NCBI GenBank assembly: GCA_944320855.1
Contig: CALUJF010000010.1
Location: forward strand, 1 to 64,000
Reading direction: 5' to 3'
Length of the DNA stretch: 64,000 bases
Source of the DNA: an uncultured Phocaeicola sp.
GTDB taxonomy: Bacteria > Bacteroidota > Bacteroidia > Bacteroidales > Bacteroidaceae
The notes under the pieces were generated by a model. That model made no database searches. It was given only the letters and a program-made list of their open reading frames with translations, and was not told the DNA's origin. Every line of letters starts with the position of its first letter. The first letter of the stretch is position 1. Shown here in pieces: positions 56,364-64,000 of this stretch. The position numbers and the translations under genes are program-made.

Positions 56364-56692
56364 GATAACAGTTTATTAAAATGACGTGTTGCCATTGATT
56401 TTATATAAGCATCCGGCCTTTTTATTTTAAAATAATACCATGCAAAGAAACGGTTGAGGGTATAGAGATATTCTTCACGTGGAATAAGGTAATCCAGCCA
56501 TACTTTCTTAATTTTTTTGAAAGGATATATTATAAATAACCTATTAATATCATCTAAATCAAGGTGCAATAAAGTCTTTTCAATCAAAATTTCATCAGAA
56601 ATATTTTTGATTGAATCTGCATTATGTGACCAAAAACAGTTTTCTTGTTTTAGTTTTGCCAATAGCTCTTGTTTTACTGCATCGTATGACAT
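56360..56692 (-). CDS. Small partner of the AbiEii-like gene (DUF6922-like, putative antitoxin)
   Basis: A 110-residue protein with no membrane segment. The pattern NCFWSHNADSIKNISDEILIE, HLDLDDINRLFIIYPFKKIKK and NRFFAWYYFKIKRPDAYIKS resembles the small proteins (DUF6922-like, from recollection) that often precede AbiEii nucleotidyltransferases in Bacteroidetes. It overlaps the next gene by 4 bp, with a -7 element just upstream. An antitoxin role is inferred from position and size only. Confidence 0.7.
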   Translation of the reverse strand: MSYDAVKQELLAKLKQENCFWSHNADSIKNISDEILIEKTLLHLDLDDINRLFIIYPFKKIKKVWLDYLIPREEYLYTLNRFFAWYYFKIKRPDAYIKSMATRHFNKLLS

Positions 56693-56714
56693 GTCTGATA
56701 TCTAAGTAATAATA

Positions 56715-56722
56715 CAAAAATA
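56715..56722 (-). promoter_or_regulatory. -7 element of the AbiEii-like pair
   Basis: The minus strand reads TATTTTTG, matching TAnnTTTG, 23 bp upstream of the small-gene start at 56692. Confidence 0.5.
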
Positions 56723-56869
56723 TATATTATTATTTTTGATTGCAAATTAATCCTTTTTATTTTTCTCACCAAACATAATCAAGTATAGCAAAAATCACGG
56801 TAGTGGGAGCATGCCTGTTTTCTAAATGCGAAATTGCACATTTCGTTTTGAGAAATCTGATGATTCCGG

Positions 56870-57730
56870 TTATAGAATATCTGTTATTATTTTTGCAGGG
56901 ATTTCCAATTTGGAGAAGGCAAACATTTTCTTACCCAAGTCCTTCAGTGAAGCACCGATATGATATACATCGTTATTATCAATAATGAGGAATCTGTCGT
57001 GGCAATTACGGTAGGTTCTTATATCAATTTGCGGATATTGTTCATTGTGCTTCTCAAGGTCAAGTTGGAACTGTGGTGTTATCTTTTGAGTATAGATAGT
57101 AGCAGAAACATTAGAGCTACGCTTGCTTAACATTAGCAGTACAGACTCGTCTATATAGTTGTCAATCAGCAGTATGGATTTTCTTGCAGACTTTATAATA
57201 TTCGTAGCAAACTTATAAGCATCAAATATCTGGCCGTTGAAGAAGATACCTTCAACAGGTGGCAATGAGGTGCGGACAAAGAAGTCTATTTTCTTGTCAA
57301 TTGCATTCAGCCTGATTTCGTGTTGCATCAGCTTATCGTTTACATTCTGCTCAAGTTCCCTTAGTCTTTGGTTTATTGAGTATCCTTTCAGTAAATATTC
57401 TTTCAGGACCTTGTTTGCCCATTGACGGAAAAGTGTAGCATTCTTGCTGTTTACACGATAACCTACTGATAATATAGCATCGAGATTATAAACCTTGGTT
57501 TTATAAACTTTGCCATCAGAGGCAGTTAGTTCCAAAATGGAACATACTGAATTTTCTTCCAGTTCTTCACTGTTGAATATATTTTTAAGGTGCTTTGTTA
57601 TAGCTTGACGCCCAGTTCCAAAAAGTTCTGCTATTTGAGCTTGTGTCAGCCAAACCGTTTCGTCACCCATTCGTACCTCAAGCTTTATAGCCTCGTCCGG
57701 TTGATATAATATGATTTCTCCATGTTCCAT
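56870..57730 (-). CDS. RhuM-like DNA-binding protein fused to a phospholipase-D-like domain
   Basis: A 286-residue protein. Residues about 1-115 match the RhuM/phage-antirepressor-like family (VWLTQAQIAELFGTGRQAITKHLKNIF, a helix-turn-helix, then VYNLDAILSVGYRVNSKNATLFRQWANKVL). A coiled linker (about 120-150) leads to a C-terminal half (about 160-286) containing SILLIDNYIDESVLLML and HDRFLIIDNNDVYHIGASL. This is a phospholipase-D-like HxKxxxxD motif with Arg replacing Lys (His244, Arg246, Asp251). One motif per chain would require dimerisation. It sits beside the AbiEii pair in an accessory patch with a defence or mobile-element flavour. Function is unproven. Confidence 0.82.
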   Translation of the reverse strand: MEHGEIILYQPDEAIKLEVRMGDETVWLTQAQIAELFGTGRQAITKHLKNIFNSEELEENSVCSILELTASDGKVYKTKVYNLDAILSVGYRVNSKNATLFRQWANKVLKEYLLKGYSINQRLRELEQNVNDKLMQHEIRLNAIDKKIDFFVRTSLPPVEGIFFNGQIFDAYKFATNIIKSARKSILLIDNYIDESVLLMLSKRSSNVSATIYTQKITPQFQLDLEKHNEQYPQIDIRTYRNCHDRFLIIDNNDVYHIGASLKDLGKKMFAFSKLEIPAKIITDIL

Positions 57731-57770
57731 AACTTACCGTTTTTTATTAGCTTTACATCTGCCGATTCCG

Positions 57771-57778
57771 CAAAAATA
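57771..57778 (-). promoter_or_regulatory. -7 element of the RhuM-like gene
   Basis: The minus strand reads TATTTTTG followed by CGG, matching TAnnTTTG, 41 bp upstream of the start codon at 57730. Confidence 0.5.
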
Positions 57779-57903
57779 TTGAATATTATCTGTGATTGCA
57801 AGTCTGAACAAGAAGAGATTATATTTTCCGATAGATTTATTTGCACATACCCTCATATTTCTATTTCTTTGTATCTGAAAGATAAAAACTATATAAATAC
57901 ACC

Positions 57904-59139
57904 ATGAAACAAACTTTTGCACCTTTTGCCAAACCGCTGTATGTGATGACAAAACCTGTTGGGGCAGTATGTAATTTGGCTTGCGATTATTGCTATTACC
58001 TTGAAAAATCAAATTTGTACAAGGATACTTCAAAACATGTGATGAGCGATGAGCTCCTGGAGCGATTCATAAAAGAGTATATCGGCTCGCAGACTATGCC
58101 ACAGGTACTTTTCACATGGCATGGCGGAGAAACACTTATGCGTCCGTTAAGCTTTTATAAGAAGGCAATGGAACTTCAGAAACAGTATGCAGGGGGAAGA
58201 ACTATCGACAACTGTATTCAGACAAACGGTACGCTGCTTACTGACGAGTGGTGCCAGTTCTTCAAGGAAAACAACTGGCTTGTGGGAGTATCTATCGACG
58301 GACCACAGGAGTTCCACGATGAATATCGCCGCAACAAGCAGGGATTGCCGTCGTTCGTAAAGGTCATGAGGGGAATTGAACTTCTTAACAAACACGGTGT
58401 GGAATGGAACGCCATGGCTGTGGTGAACGACTATAATGCCGATTATCCTGTGGAGTTCTATAACTTTTTCAAGTCTATAGACTGTCACTATATCCAGTTT
58501 GCTCCAATCGTAGAGAGAATATTCAAGCATAACGACGGCCGTCATCTGGCATCGCCAATGCAGGAGGGAGATAAATTGGCCGATTTCTCCGTATCGCCGG
58601 AACAGTGGGGAAACTTCCTTTGCAAGCTCTTCGACGAATGGGTGAAGAACGATGTGGGACAGTATTTCATACAGATTTTTGATTCTACACTTGCCAACTG
58701 GGTGGGCGAACAGCCGGGAGTATGTTCTATGGCAAAGACTTGCGGACATGCCGGAGTGATGGAGTTCAACGGTGATGTCTATTCGTGCGACCATTACGTG
58801 TTCCCTGAATATAAGTTAGGCAATATCTATCAGAAGACACTCGTAGGGATGATGTACAGCGAAAGACAGCAGGAATTCGGGCTGATGAAGCAGAAATCGC
58901 TGCCTACACAATGCAAGGAGTGTGAGTTCCTGTTTGCATGCAACGGTGACTGTCCGAAGAACCGTTTTGCAAAGACTGCTACCGGCGAACCGGGACTGAA
59001 CTATCTCTGCAAGGGATATTATCAGTTCTTCAAGCATGTAGCTCCATATATGGATTATATGAAGAAAGAGCTTCTCGCCCAGCGTCCACCTGCCAATGTG
59101 ATGGAGGCTATACGCAATGGAGAGATTATACCTGAATGA
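57904..59139 (+). CDS. Anaerobic sulfatase-maturing enzyme (radical SAM)
   Basis: A 411-residue radical-SAM/SPASM enzyme that oxidises the active-site Ser or Cys of sulfatases to formylglycine without oxygen. The SAM-cluster motif is AVCNLACDYCYYLEK (Cys23, Cys27, Cys30), then FTWHGGETLMRPL. The SPASM auxiliary-cluster cysteines lie in VCSMAKTCGHAG, VYSCDHYVFPEYKLGN (with the catalytic Asp) and CKECEFLFACNGDCPKNRF. Strong match to the known Bacteroides anSME. It is about 11 kb from the two PUL sulfatases, which have Ser at the active site and so depend on it. Flanked by the RhuM-like gene and array C2. Confidence 0.95.
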   Translation: MKQTFAPFAKPLYVMTKPVGAVCNLACDYCYYLEKSNLYKDTSKHVMSDELLERFIKEYIGSQTMPQVLFTWHGGETLMRPLSFYKKAMELQKQYAGGRTIDNCIQTNGTLLTDEWCQFFKENNWLVGVSIDGPQEFHDEYRRNKQGLPSFVKVMRGIELLNKHGVEWNAMAVVNDYNADYPVEFYNFFKSIDCHYIQFAPIVERIFKHNDGRHLASPMQEGDKLADFSVSPEQWGNFLCKLFDEWVKNDVGQYFIQIFDSTLANWVGEQPGVCSMAKTCGHAGVMEFNGDVYSCDHYVFPEYKLGNIYQKTLVGMMYSERQQEFGLMKQKSLPTQCKECEFLFACNGDCPKNRFAKTATGEPGLNYLCKGYYQFFKHVAPYMDYMKKELLAQRPPANVMEAIRNGEIIPE

Positions 59140-59201
59140 CGAATCTCCTTTACCGATAAAACAGCCCGGATTATATGAAACGCCTATATCTATAAACCGT
59201 A

Positions 59202-59279
59202 ACACGTACGTGTAACGCCCGCATCACGTTCGTGTTACGCGCGTGACACGCTCGTGTTCCACCCGTTACACGAACGTGT
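59202..59279. repeat. Four-unit ACACGnnCGTGT palindrome array (C2)
   Basis: Palindromes start at 59202 (ACACGTACGTGT), 59224 (TCACGTTCGTGT), 59246 (ACACGCTCGTGT) and 59268 (ACACGAACGTGT), exactly 22 bp apart. It is the sister of array C1: same unit count, same spacing, a second unit beginning TCACG in both, AAACCGTA before and GTCGAAGAATTT after in both. It lies in the convergent gap between the maturase and the HD phosphodiesterase. Confidence 0.88.
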
Positions 59280-59325
59280 TACGCTTTCTGTGTCGAAGAA
59301 TTTATTGGCAAGTGTGGAAGAATCT

Positions 59326-61383
59326 TTATTTCTTTAACTCCGGATAACTGATACGTGTATGATACATGGTTTTCAGTTTTTCCTTGAATACGCTTTTCAC
59401 TACAGCTATATCCTTGAATGTGATAGGGCACTCCTTGAAATAGCCCTCCTGAACCTGTGAGTCTATAATCTTTTCCACTAAAGCAGATATGCTTTCTTCC
59501 GTATATTCATGAAGGCTTCGTGAGGCGGCTTCCACGGAGTCGGCCATCATAAGTATGGCCTGTTCTTTTGTAAACGGATTCGGTCCCGGATATTGGAATG
59601 CTGTTTTGTCAACTTCTTCGTCCGGGTGCTCGTTCTGATATGATATGTAGAAATACTTGGTGAGTCCGTTTCCGTGATGAGTAGTGATAAATTCTTTAAT
59701 TACCGATGGAAGATTGTGCTTGTCGGCCAGTTTCAGACCGTCGGTTATATGGCTTATTACAATCTGCGCACTCTGTTTGTAGTTTAGTTGGTCGTGTGGA
59801 TTTACTCCCGACTGGTTCTCTGTAAAGAATGCCGGATTCAGCATCTTGCCTATGTCGTGATACATGGCTCCTGTACGCACCAACTGACTGTTTGCGCCGA
59901 TACGGTTGGCTGCTGCGGCTGTCAGATTTGCCAGTTGCAGTGAGTGTTGGAAGGTACCCGGTGCAATTTCTGACATTTCTCTCATCAGTTTGGTATTGAT
60001 GTTTGACAGTTCCACAAGAGTAACATTCGATGTGAATCCGAACGTTTTCTCCAGAATGAACAGCAGAGGATATGTGAACAGCAGAAGCAGTCCGTTTATT
60101 ACGAAATTCATATATACATAAGTACTCAGTTGTGCAATCTCGCTTACGTGTACGAGGTCAAGTGCCAGATAAAGCAGTGAGTATGTGACAGTTACTATAA
60201 AAGCACTGTTCAGCAGCTGTGAACGTTGCGACAGCTCCCTCAGACTGTATATTGCCGCCATACCTGCCACAGCCTGCAGAAGGATGAACTCATGAGGGGT
60301 TCTTAAGGCGATGGATGTGATAAGTATCGTAATTATATGAGCCATAAAAGCTGTGCGCGAGTCGAGGAATATCTTTATGAGCATAGGAATCATGGCAAAC
60401 GGAACGATATAGACACTTAGAAACGCATGTTCTACCATCAGAAATGCTATTACCGGAAACACGGTAATGATGCTGAACAGTAGATATACCTTACCCTTGA
60501 CCTGATAGAAATCGCGGCGGAATATCTCAAGATACACCATAAACAGAGCTACCATGATGGATACGAAAAGAATCTGTCCGAACAGGGTAAGACGTTTCTC
60601 GGCCACTGTTTCGCTGCGGCTGTTCCATTCTTTCTGCATGGAACGGAGTATGTCGAACTTCTTCTGGTCAATGATTTCTCCGCGGTCGATAATCTTCTGT
60701 CCGTTCATCACGTATCCTGTGGCCCATGATATATTGGAGAGAAGTTCCTGTTTGGCTGTCATGGACTTCTCCGAATCGTAAGTCAGGTTAGGGGTGATAT
60801 AGTCGTTGAGATTGCATTGCTGTAACAGAATCTTGTTGAAATGCACAGTATCGGCGTTTATCAGTTTCTCGTAAGCTTCCTTTATGGTGTATATCTCGCT
60901 GACACTCCTTTGGACGGCTGTGTTTTGTGTTATAGCCTGTATTGTGGACACACCGTCATGGTTTATCTGTTCCATGTCGGTAGGCGATATCACTCCTGTG
61001 TCGTAAATCTTCTCAAGAGTTTTCTCGATATGTCTTCTGTAATTGGCATAATCCTTAATAATCAGGGATTTGTCGTTATAATCTTTTTTCAGTTTCTCTA
61101 TCATCTCCTGTCCTGTCTCAACATTGAGGCGGTAGTACGGAGCATAGAATTTCAGGATGCTGTCCTGTTCGGCTTTTACCTGGGCATCGTCTTTGTAGAT
61201 AGGAAAATCGAATGATGCTTGCAGCAGTCCGTATTTCCATGGCTTGTTCAATTCGAACTGATAGTTGAACTTACCTTCTTTGGGCATGAAATAGACCATG
61301 ATTGATACAGTTACTACAAAAATAGCGCATCTGTAAAGAAACTGTTTGTATGAAAATGTATTGTCTTTAGGGAAAGTTTTCAT
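59326..61383 (-). CDS. 7TM-HD domain phosphodiesterase (PgpH-like)
   Basis: A 685-residue membrane protein. The start at 61383 (MKTFPKDN) is chosen because the longer frame adds eight atypical residues. Order: one N-terminal membrane segment (about 18-35), an extracytoplasmic 7TMR-HDED domain (about 45-265), a cluster of seven membrane helices (about 275-455) and a cytoplasmic HD domain with YHDIGKMLNP (about 510), NYKQSAQIVISHITDG, THHGNG and MADSVEAASRSL. PgpH-type enzymes hydrolyse cyclic di-AMP; that role is by family, not shown here. It is divergent from gltX. Confidence 0.92.
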   Translation of the reverse strand: MKTFPKDNTFSYKQFLYRCAIFVVTVSIMVYFMPKEGKFNYQFELNKPWKYGLLQASFDFPIYKDDAQVKAEQDSILKFYAPYYRLNVETGQEMIEKLKKDYNDKSLIIKDYANYRRHIEKTLEKIYDTGVISPTDMEQINHDGVSTIQAITQNTAVQRSVSEIYTIKEAYEKLINADTVHFNKILLQQCNLNDYITPNLTYDSEKSMTAKQELLSNISWATGYVMNGQKIIDRGEIIDQKKFDILRSMQKEWNSRSETVAEKRLTLFGQILFVSIMVALFMVYLEIFRRDFYQVKGKVYLLFSIITVFPVIAFLMVEHAFLSVYIVPFAMIPMLIKIFLDSRTAFMAHIITILITSIALRTPHEFILLQAVAGMAAIYSLRELSQRSQLLNSAFIVTVTYSLLYLALDLVHVSEIAQLSTYVYMNFVINGLLLLFTYPLLFILEKTFGFTSNVTLVELSNINTKLMREMSEIAPGTFQHSLQLANLTAAAANRIGANSQLVRTGAMYHDIGKMLNPAFFTENQSGVNPHDQLNYKQSAQIVISHITDGLKLADKHNLPSVIKEFITTHHGNGLTKYFYISYQNEHPDEEVDKTAFQYPGPNPFTKEQAILMMADSVEAASRSLHEYTEESISALVEKIIDSQVQEGYFKECPITFKDIAVVKSVFKEKLKTMYHTRISYPELKK

Positions 61384-61434
61384 AATCAATGTATATTTTG
61401 GGTGCAAAATAAGTAAAAAACGGGAAATTTAGAT

Positions 61435-61442
61435 TACTTTTG
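61435..61442 (+). promoter_or_regulatory. -7 element of gltX
   Basis: TACTTTTG followed by C matches TAnnTTTG, 25 bp before the gltX start at 61468. Confidence 0.6.
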
Positions 61443-61467
61443 CGTAATATTTTAGTTGAAAATCAAT

Positions 61468-62994
61468 ATGTCAGAAAGAAAAGTAAGAGTTCGTTTCGCA
61501 CCAAGCCCTACAGGTGCGTTGCATATCGGCGGTGTGCGTACTGCCTTGTACAATTATCTCTTTGCCCGTCAGCATGGCGGAGACCTTATTTTCCGTATAG
61601 AGGATACTGACTCAAACCGTTTCGTTCCCGGTGCGGAAGAGTATATCATCGAATCGTTCAAATGGTTGGGTATCAAATTCGATGAAGGCGTAAGTTTTGG
61701 TGGAAACTACGGCCCTTACCGTCAGTCGGAACGTCGTGATATATATAAGAAATATGTTCAGGTTCTGTTGGATAACGGTAAGGCATATATAGCTTTCGAT
61801 ACTCCTGAGGAACTTGATGCAAAAAGAAAGGAAATTCCAAACTTCCAGTATGATGCCTCTACACGTCTTTCTATGCGTAACTCATTGTCAATGAGTAAGG
61901 AAGAAGTGGATGCACTTATTGCTGAAGGAAAGCAGTATGTGGTACGTTTCAAGATTGAGCCGAACGAGGATGTACATGTAAATGACATTATCCGTGGCGA
62001 TGTGGTTATCAACTCGTCTATCCTTGATGATAAAGTGCTGTACAAATCGGCTGACGAACTTCCTACATACCATCTTGCAAATATCGTTGACGACCATTTG
62101 ATGGAAGTTACTCACGTAATCCGCGGTGAAGAATGGTTGCCTTCCGCTCCGCTTCACGTGCTTCTTTACAGAGCATTCGGATGGGCAGACACTATGCCTG
62201 AGTTCGCTCATTTGCCTTTGCTGCTTAAACCGGACGGAAACGGAAAGTTGAGCAAGCGTGACGGCGACCGCCTTGGTTTCCCTGTATTCCCATTGGAATG
62301 GCATGACCCTAAGACCGGTGAGGTATCTTCAGGCTATCGCGAATCAGGCTATCTTCCTGAAGCTGTTATCAACTTCCTTGCTCTGTTGGGCTGGAATCCG
62401 GGTAACGACCAGGAAATCATGTCGCTCGACGAATTGGTTAAGCTCTTCGACCTGCACCGTTGCAGCAAGGCCGGAGCCAAGTTTGACTACGAAAAGGCTC
62501 GCTGGTTCAACCATGAGTATATCCTGAAGAAAGATGATGCAGAGATAGCAGAGTTGTTCAAGCCTGTACTGTCGGCAAATGGCGTAGATGCTTCAGCCTA
62601 TAGCGATGCTTATCTCACATCTGTAGTTTCATTGGTTAAGAGCCGTGTGAACTTTGTTAAGGAATTGTGGGAACAGGCTCGTTTCTTCTTCGTTGCTCCT
62701 GTAACTTATGCAGAAAAGGACATCAAGAAACGCTGGAAAGAAGATACTCCCCGCATCATGAACGAGTTGATAGAAGTTCTGCGTGGCATTGAGGATTTCA
62801 GTTCAAAACCATCGGAAGACATCGTTATCGGCTGGATTACAGCTAAGGAATATCACATGGGTAATGTGATGAATGCTTTCCGTCTGGCTGTGGTCGGCGA
62901 ATGCAAGGGGCCTCATATGTTTGATATTACAGAACTTCTTGGCAAGGAGGAAACTATCAGACGTATAGAAAAAGCAATTAATGAAATAAAGTAA
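61468..62994 (+). CDS. gltX: Glutamyl-tRNA synthetase
   Basis: A 508-residue class I aminoacyl-tRNA synthetase charging tRNA-Glu. Start at ATG 61468 ([16 protein letters not shown]). HIGH-type motif [19 protein letters not shown] (residues 16-34) and KMSKS-type motif [34 protein letters not shown] and [20 protein letters not shown] are typical. The C-terminal anticodon-binding helical domain is complete. It is followed after 8 bp by the acyltransferase gene. Confidence 0.97.
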   Translation: MSERKVRVRFAPSPTGALHIGGVRTALYNYLFARQHGGDLIFRIEDTDSNRFVPGAEEYIIESFKWLGIKFDEGVSFGGNYGPYRQSERRDIYKKYVQVLLDNGKAYIAFDTPEELDAKRKEIPNFQYDASTRLSMRNSLSMSKEEVDALIAEGKQYVVRFKIEPNEDVHVNDIIRGDVVINSSILDDKVLYKSADELPTYHLANIVDDHLMEVTHVIRGEEWLPSAPLHVLLYRAFGWADTMPEFAHLPLLLKPDGNGKLSKRDGDRLGFPVFPLEWHDPKTGEVSSGYRESGYLPEAVINFLALLGWNPGNDQEIMSLDELVKLFDLHRCSKAGAKFDYEKARWFNHEYILKKDDAEIAELFKPVLSANGVDASAYSDAYLTSVVSLVKSRVNFVKELWEQARFFFVAPVTYAEKDIKKRWKEDTPRIMNELIEVLRGIEDFSSKPSEDIVIGWITAKEYHMGNVMNAFRLAVVGECKGPHMFDITELLGKEETIRRIEKAINEIK

Positions 62995-63002
62995 TATAAA
63001 AT

Positions 63003-63884
63003 ATGACATACCACCTGCTCTCTTTTTTCATAAGACTATTGTCTTACATCCCATTTTGTGTGATGTACTTAATATCTGACTTATTATATTATTTTGTATA
63101 TTATGTATTTCGGTACAGAAGGAATATTGTACGCAAGAATTTGACAGAGTCGTTTCCTGAGAAAAGTGAGCAGGAGCTAAAGAGAATCGAGAAGGATTTT
63201 TATCACTTTTTTACAGACAATATTATTGAAAGTCTTAAGATGACAACAATGTCGAAGGAAGAAATGAAGCACCGTATGAGATTTATAAATATTGATTCTA
63301 TAAATTCTGAGGTCAGAGAAGGGAAATATATAGGTCTATATTTAGGACATTACGGCAATTGGGAATGGATTTCATCTATACCTTTATATTTCGAAGATAG
63401 GAATGTGGTAGGAGCACAGATATATCATAAATTAAGTAATGAGAATATGGACAGACTCATTCTGCACAATCGTGAAAGAATGGGTGCTGTATGTGTTGAA
63501 ATGCGAAAGACTGCACGTTATGTTAATGAAATAGTAAACTCAAATAAAGTTTGCGTTGTTGGTTTCATAGCAGATCAGGCTCCACGTAAGAAAGACTCTC
63601 ATTATTTTATTCCATTCTTAAACCATATTGTACCAGTATTAACAGGTACCGAAAAAATAATAAAACATTATGACTTTGAGCCTTGGTTCGTTAATGTAAA
63701 ACGTGTAAAACGTGGTTTTTATGAAGTGGAGTTTGTTCGTATGCATGATAACCCTAAGTTGTTGCCGGATTTTGAACTGACGGATATTTACTATCAGATG
63801 TTGGAGAAAATGATTATGGCTAATCCCGAATTATATTTATGGACACATAATCGTTTCAGGTCAGCAATAAAACAGGAATCATAA
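63003..63884 (+). CDS. Lipid A biosynthesis acyltransferase (LpxL/HtrB-like)
   Basis: A 293-residue inner-membrane acyltransferase adding a secondary acyl chain to lipid A or a related lipid. One or two hydrophobic segments at about residues 5-45, then RRNIVRKNLTESFPEKSEQE, the catalytic HxxxxE motif in YLGHYGNWEWISS, and FIADQAPRKKDSHYFIPFLN, all typical of the LPLAT family. The C-terminus has PELYLWTHNRFRS. It begins 8 bp after gltX, so it is co-transcribed, and is followed by a Stealth-like gene, hinting at an envelope-glycan cluster beyond the window. Confidence 0.93.
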   Translation: MTYHLLSFFIRLLSYIPFCVMYLISDLLYYFVYYVFRYRRNIVRKNLTESFPEKSEQELKRIEKDFYHFFTDNIIESLKMTTMSKEEMKHRMRFINIDSINSEVREGKYIGLYLGHYGNWEWISSIPLYFEDRNVVGAQIYHKLSNENMDRLILHNRERMGAVCVEMRKTARYVNEIVNSNKVCVVGFIADQAPRKKDSHYFIPFLNHIVPVLTGTEKIIKHYDFEPWFVNVKRVKRGFYEVEFVRMHDNPKLLPDFELTDIYYQMLEKMIMANPELYLWTHNRFRSAIKQES

Positions 63885-63929
63885 TAGAATTGAAATTTTT
63901 AGAACAAAAACAATAAAAGCCTTATTAAT

Positions 63930-64000
63930 ATGGATATAGATTTTGTAATCACATGGGTTGACATGAATGACCTTAAATGGCAGGCTGAGTTTGAGAGATA
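63930..64000 (+). CDS. Stealth-family phosphotransferase-like protein (N-terminal fragment)
   Basis: Only 23 codons are in the window: MDIDFVITWVDMNDLKWQAE then FERY. The DIDFVITWVD opening is the hallmark of the CR1 segment of Stealth proteins, which transfer sugar-phosphate units in capsule or exopolysaccharide synthesis. The gene runs off the right end, so its length and remaining motifs cannot be checked. It starts about 45 bp after the lipid A acyltransferase gene. Confidence 0.7.
   Translation, partial: MDIDFVITWVDMNDLKWQAEFER

Overview
This window looks like chromosomal DNA from a gut-type Bacteroidales (Bacteroides, Phocaeicola or a close relative). The reasons are a SusC/SusD pair next to a hybrid two-component regulator, many lipoproteins, a fused SecDF, a 2-oxoacid:ferredoxin oxidoreductase, promoters of the TAnnTTTG (-7) type rather than TATAAT, and few Shine-Dalgarno sequences. 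Species cannot be fixed from the sequence alone.

Layout. 1-3916: dapB, a signal peptidase I, a second signal-peptidase-like protein that has lost its catalytic Ser and Lys, and a WbqC-family protein, all co-directional. 3917-7124: a disturbed stretch with repeat arrays, a membrane protein, a duplicated 3' end of the WbqC gene, an orphan coding fragment, and an AAA ATPase whose promoter carries palindromes phased at 33 bp. 7125-18473: core functions, namely two overlapping rhomboid proteases, an endonuclease/exonuclease/phosphatase-family protein, an M3 metallopeptidase lipoprotein, SecDF, tRNA-Arg(CCU) and the two-subunit 2-oxoacid:ferredoxin oxidoreductase.

18549-50677: a large polysaccharide utilisation locus (PUL). 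A hybrid sensor kinase/AraC regulator (27840-31784) sits between two arms. The leftward arm encodes two related surface lipoproteins with GLUG-like repeats, a GH29 fucosidase, a 54-residue peptide gene, a GH20 hexosaminidase and a GH16 enzyme. The rightward arm encodes SusC, SusD, a surface GH16 enzyme, GH29, GH20, two serine-type sulfatases and a GH2 enzyme with a beta-trefoil-like N-terminus. Fucosidase, hexosaminidase, galactosidase, sulfatase and endo-acting GH16 together suggest a sulfated, fucosylated Gal/GlcNAc glycan such as mucin O-glycan or keratan-sulfate-like chains (inference). The radical-SAM sulfatase-maturing enzyme these sulfatases would need is at 57904-59139.

50728-64000: an oxidoreductase, PriA, a PHP-domain protein, a low-molecular-weight phosphatase, a small accessory island (AbiEii-like nucleotidyltransferase with a partner, and a RhuM/phospholipase-D-like fusion), the sulfatase maturase, a PgpH-like 7TM-HD phosphodiesterase, gltX, a lipid A acyltransferase-like gene and the first codons of a Stealth-like gene cut by the window end.

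The most unusual signal is not a gene. Many intergenic gaps hold short palindromic arrays with a strict 11-bp (or 22- or 33-bp) period, about one helical turn or a multiple of it, although their core words differ (GTTCA/TGAAC, TTTAAA, TTGCAAA, ACACGnnCGTGT, TGCTTT/GAAAGCA). A second class, with 7- to 8-bp repeats forming long hairpins, lies between co-directional genes. In one member both arms have changed together.
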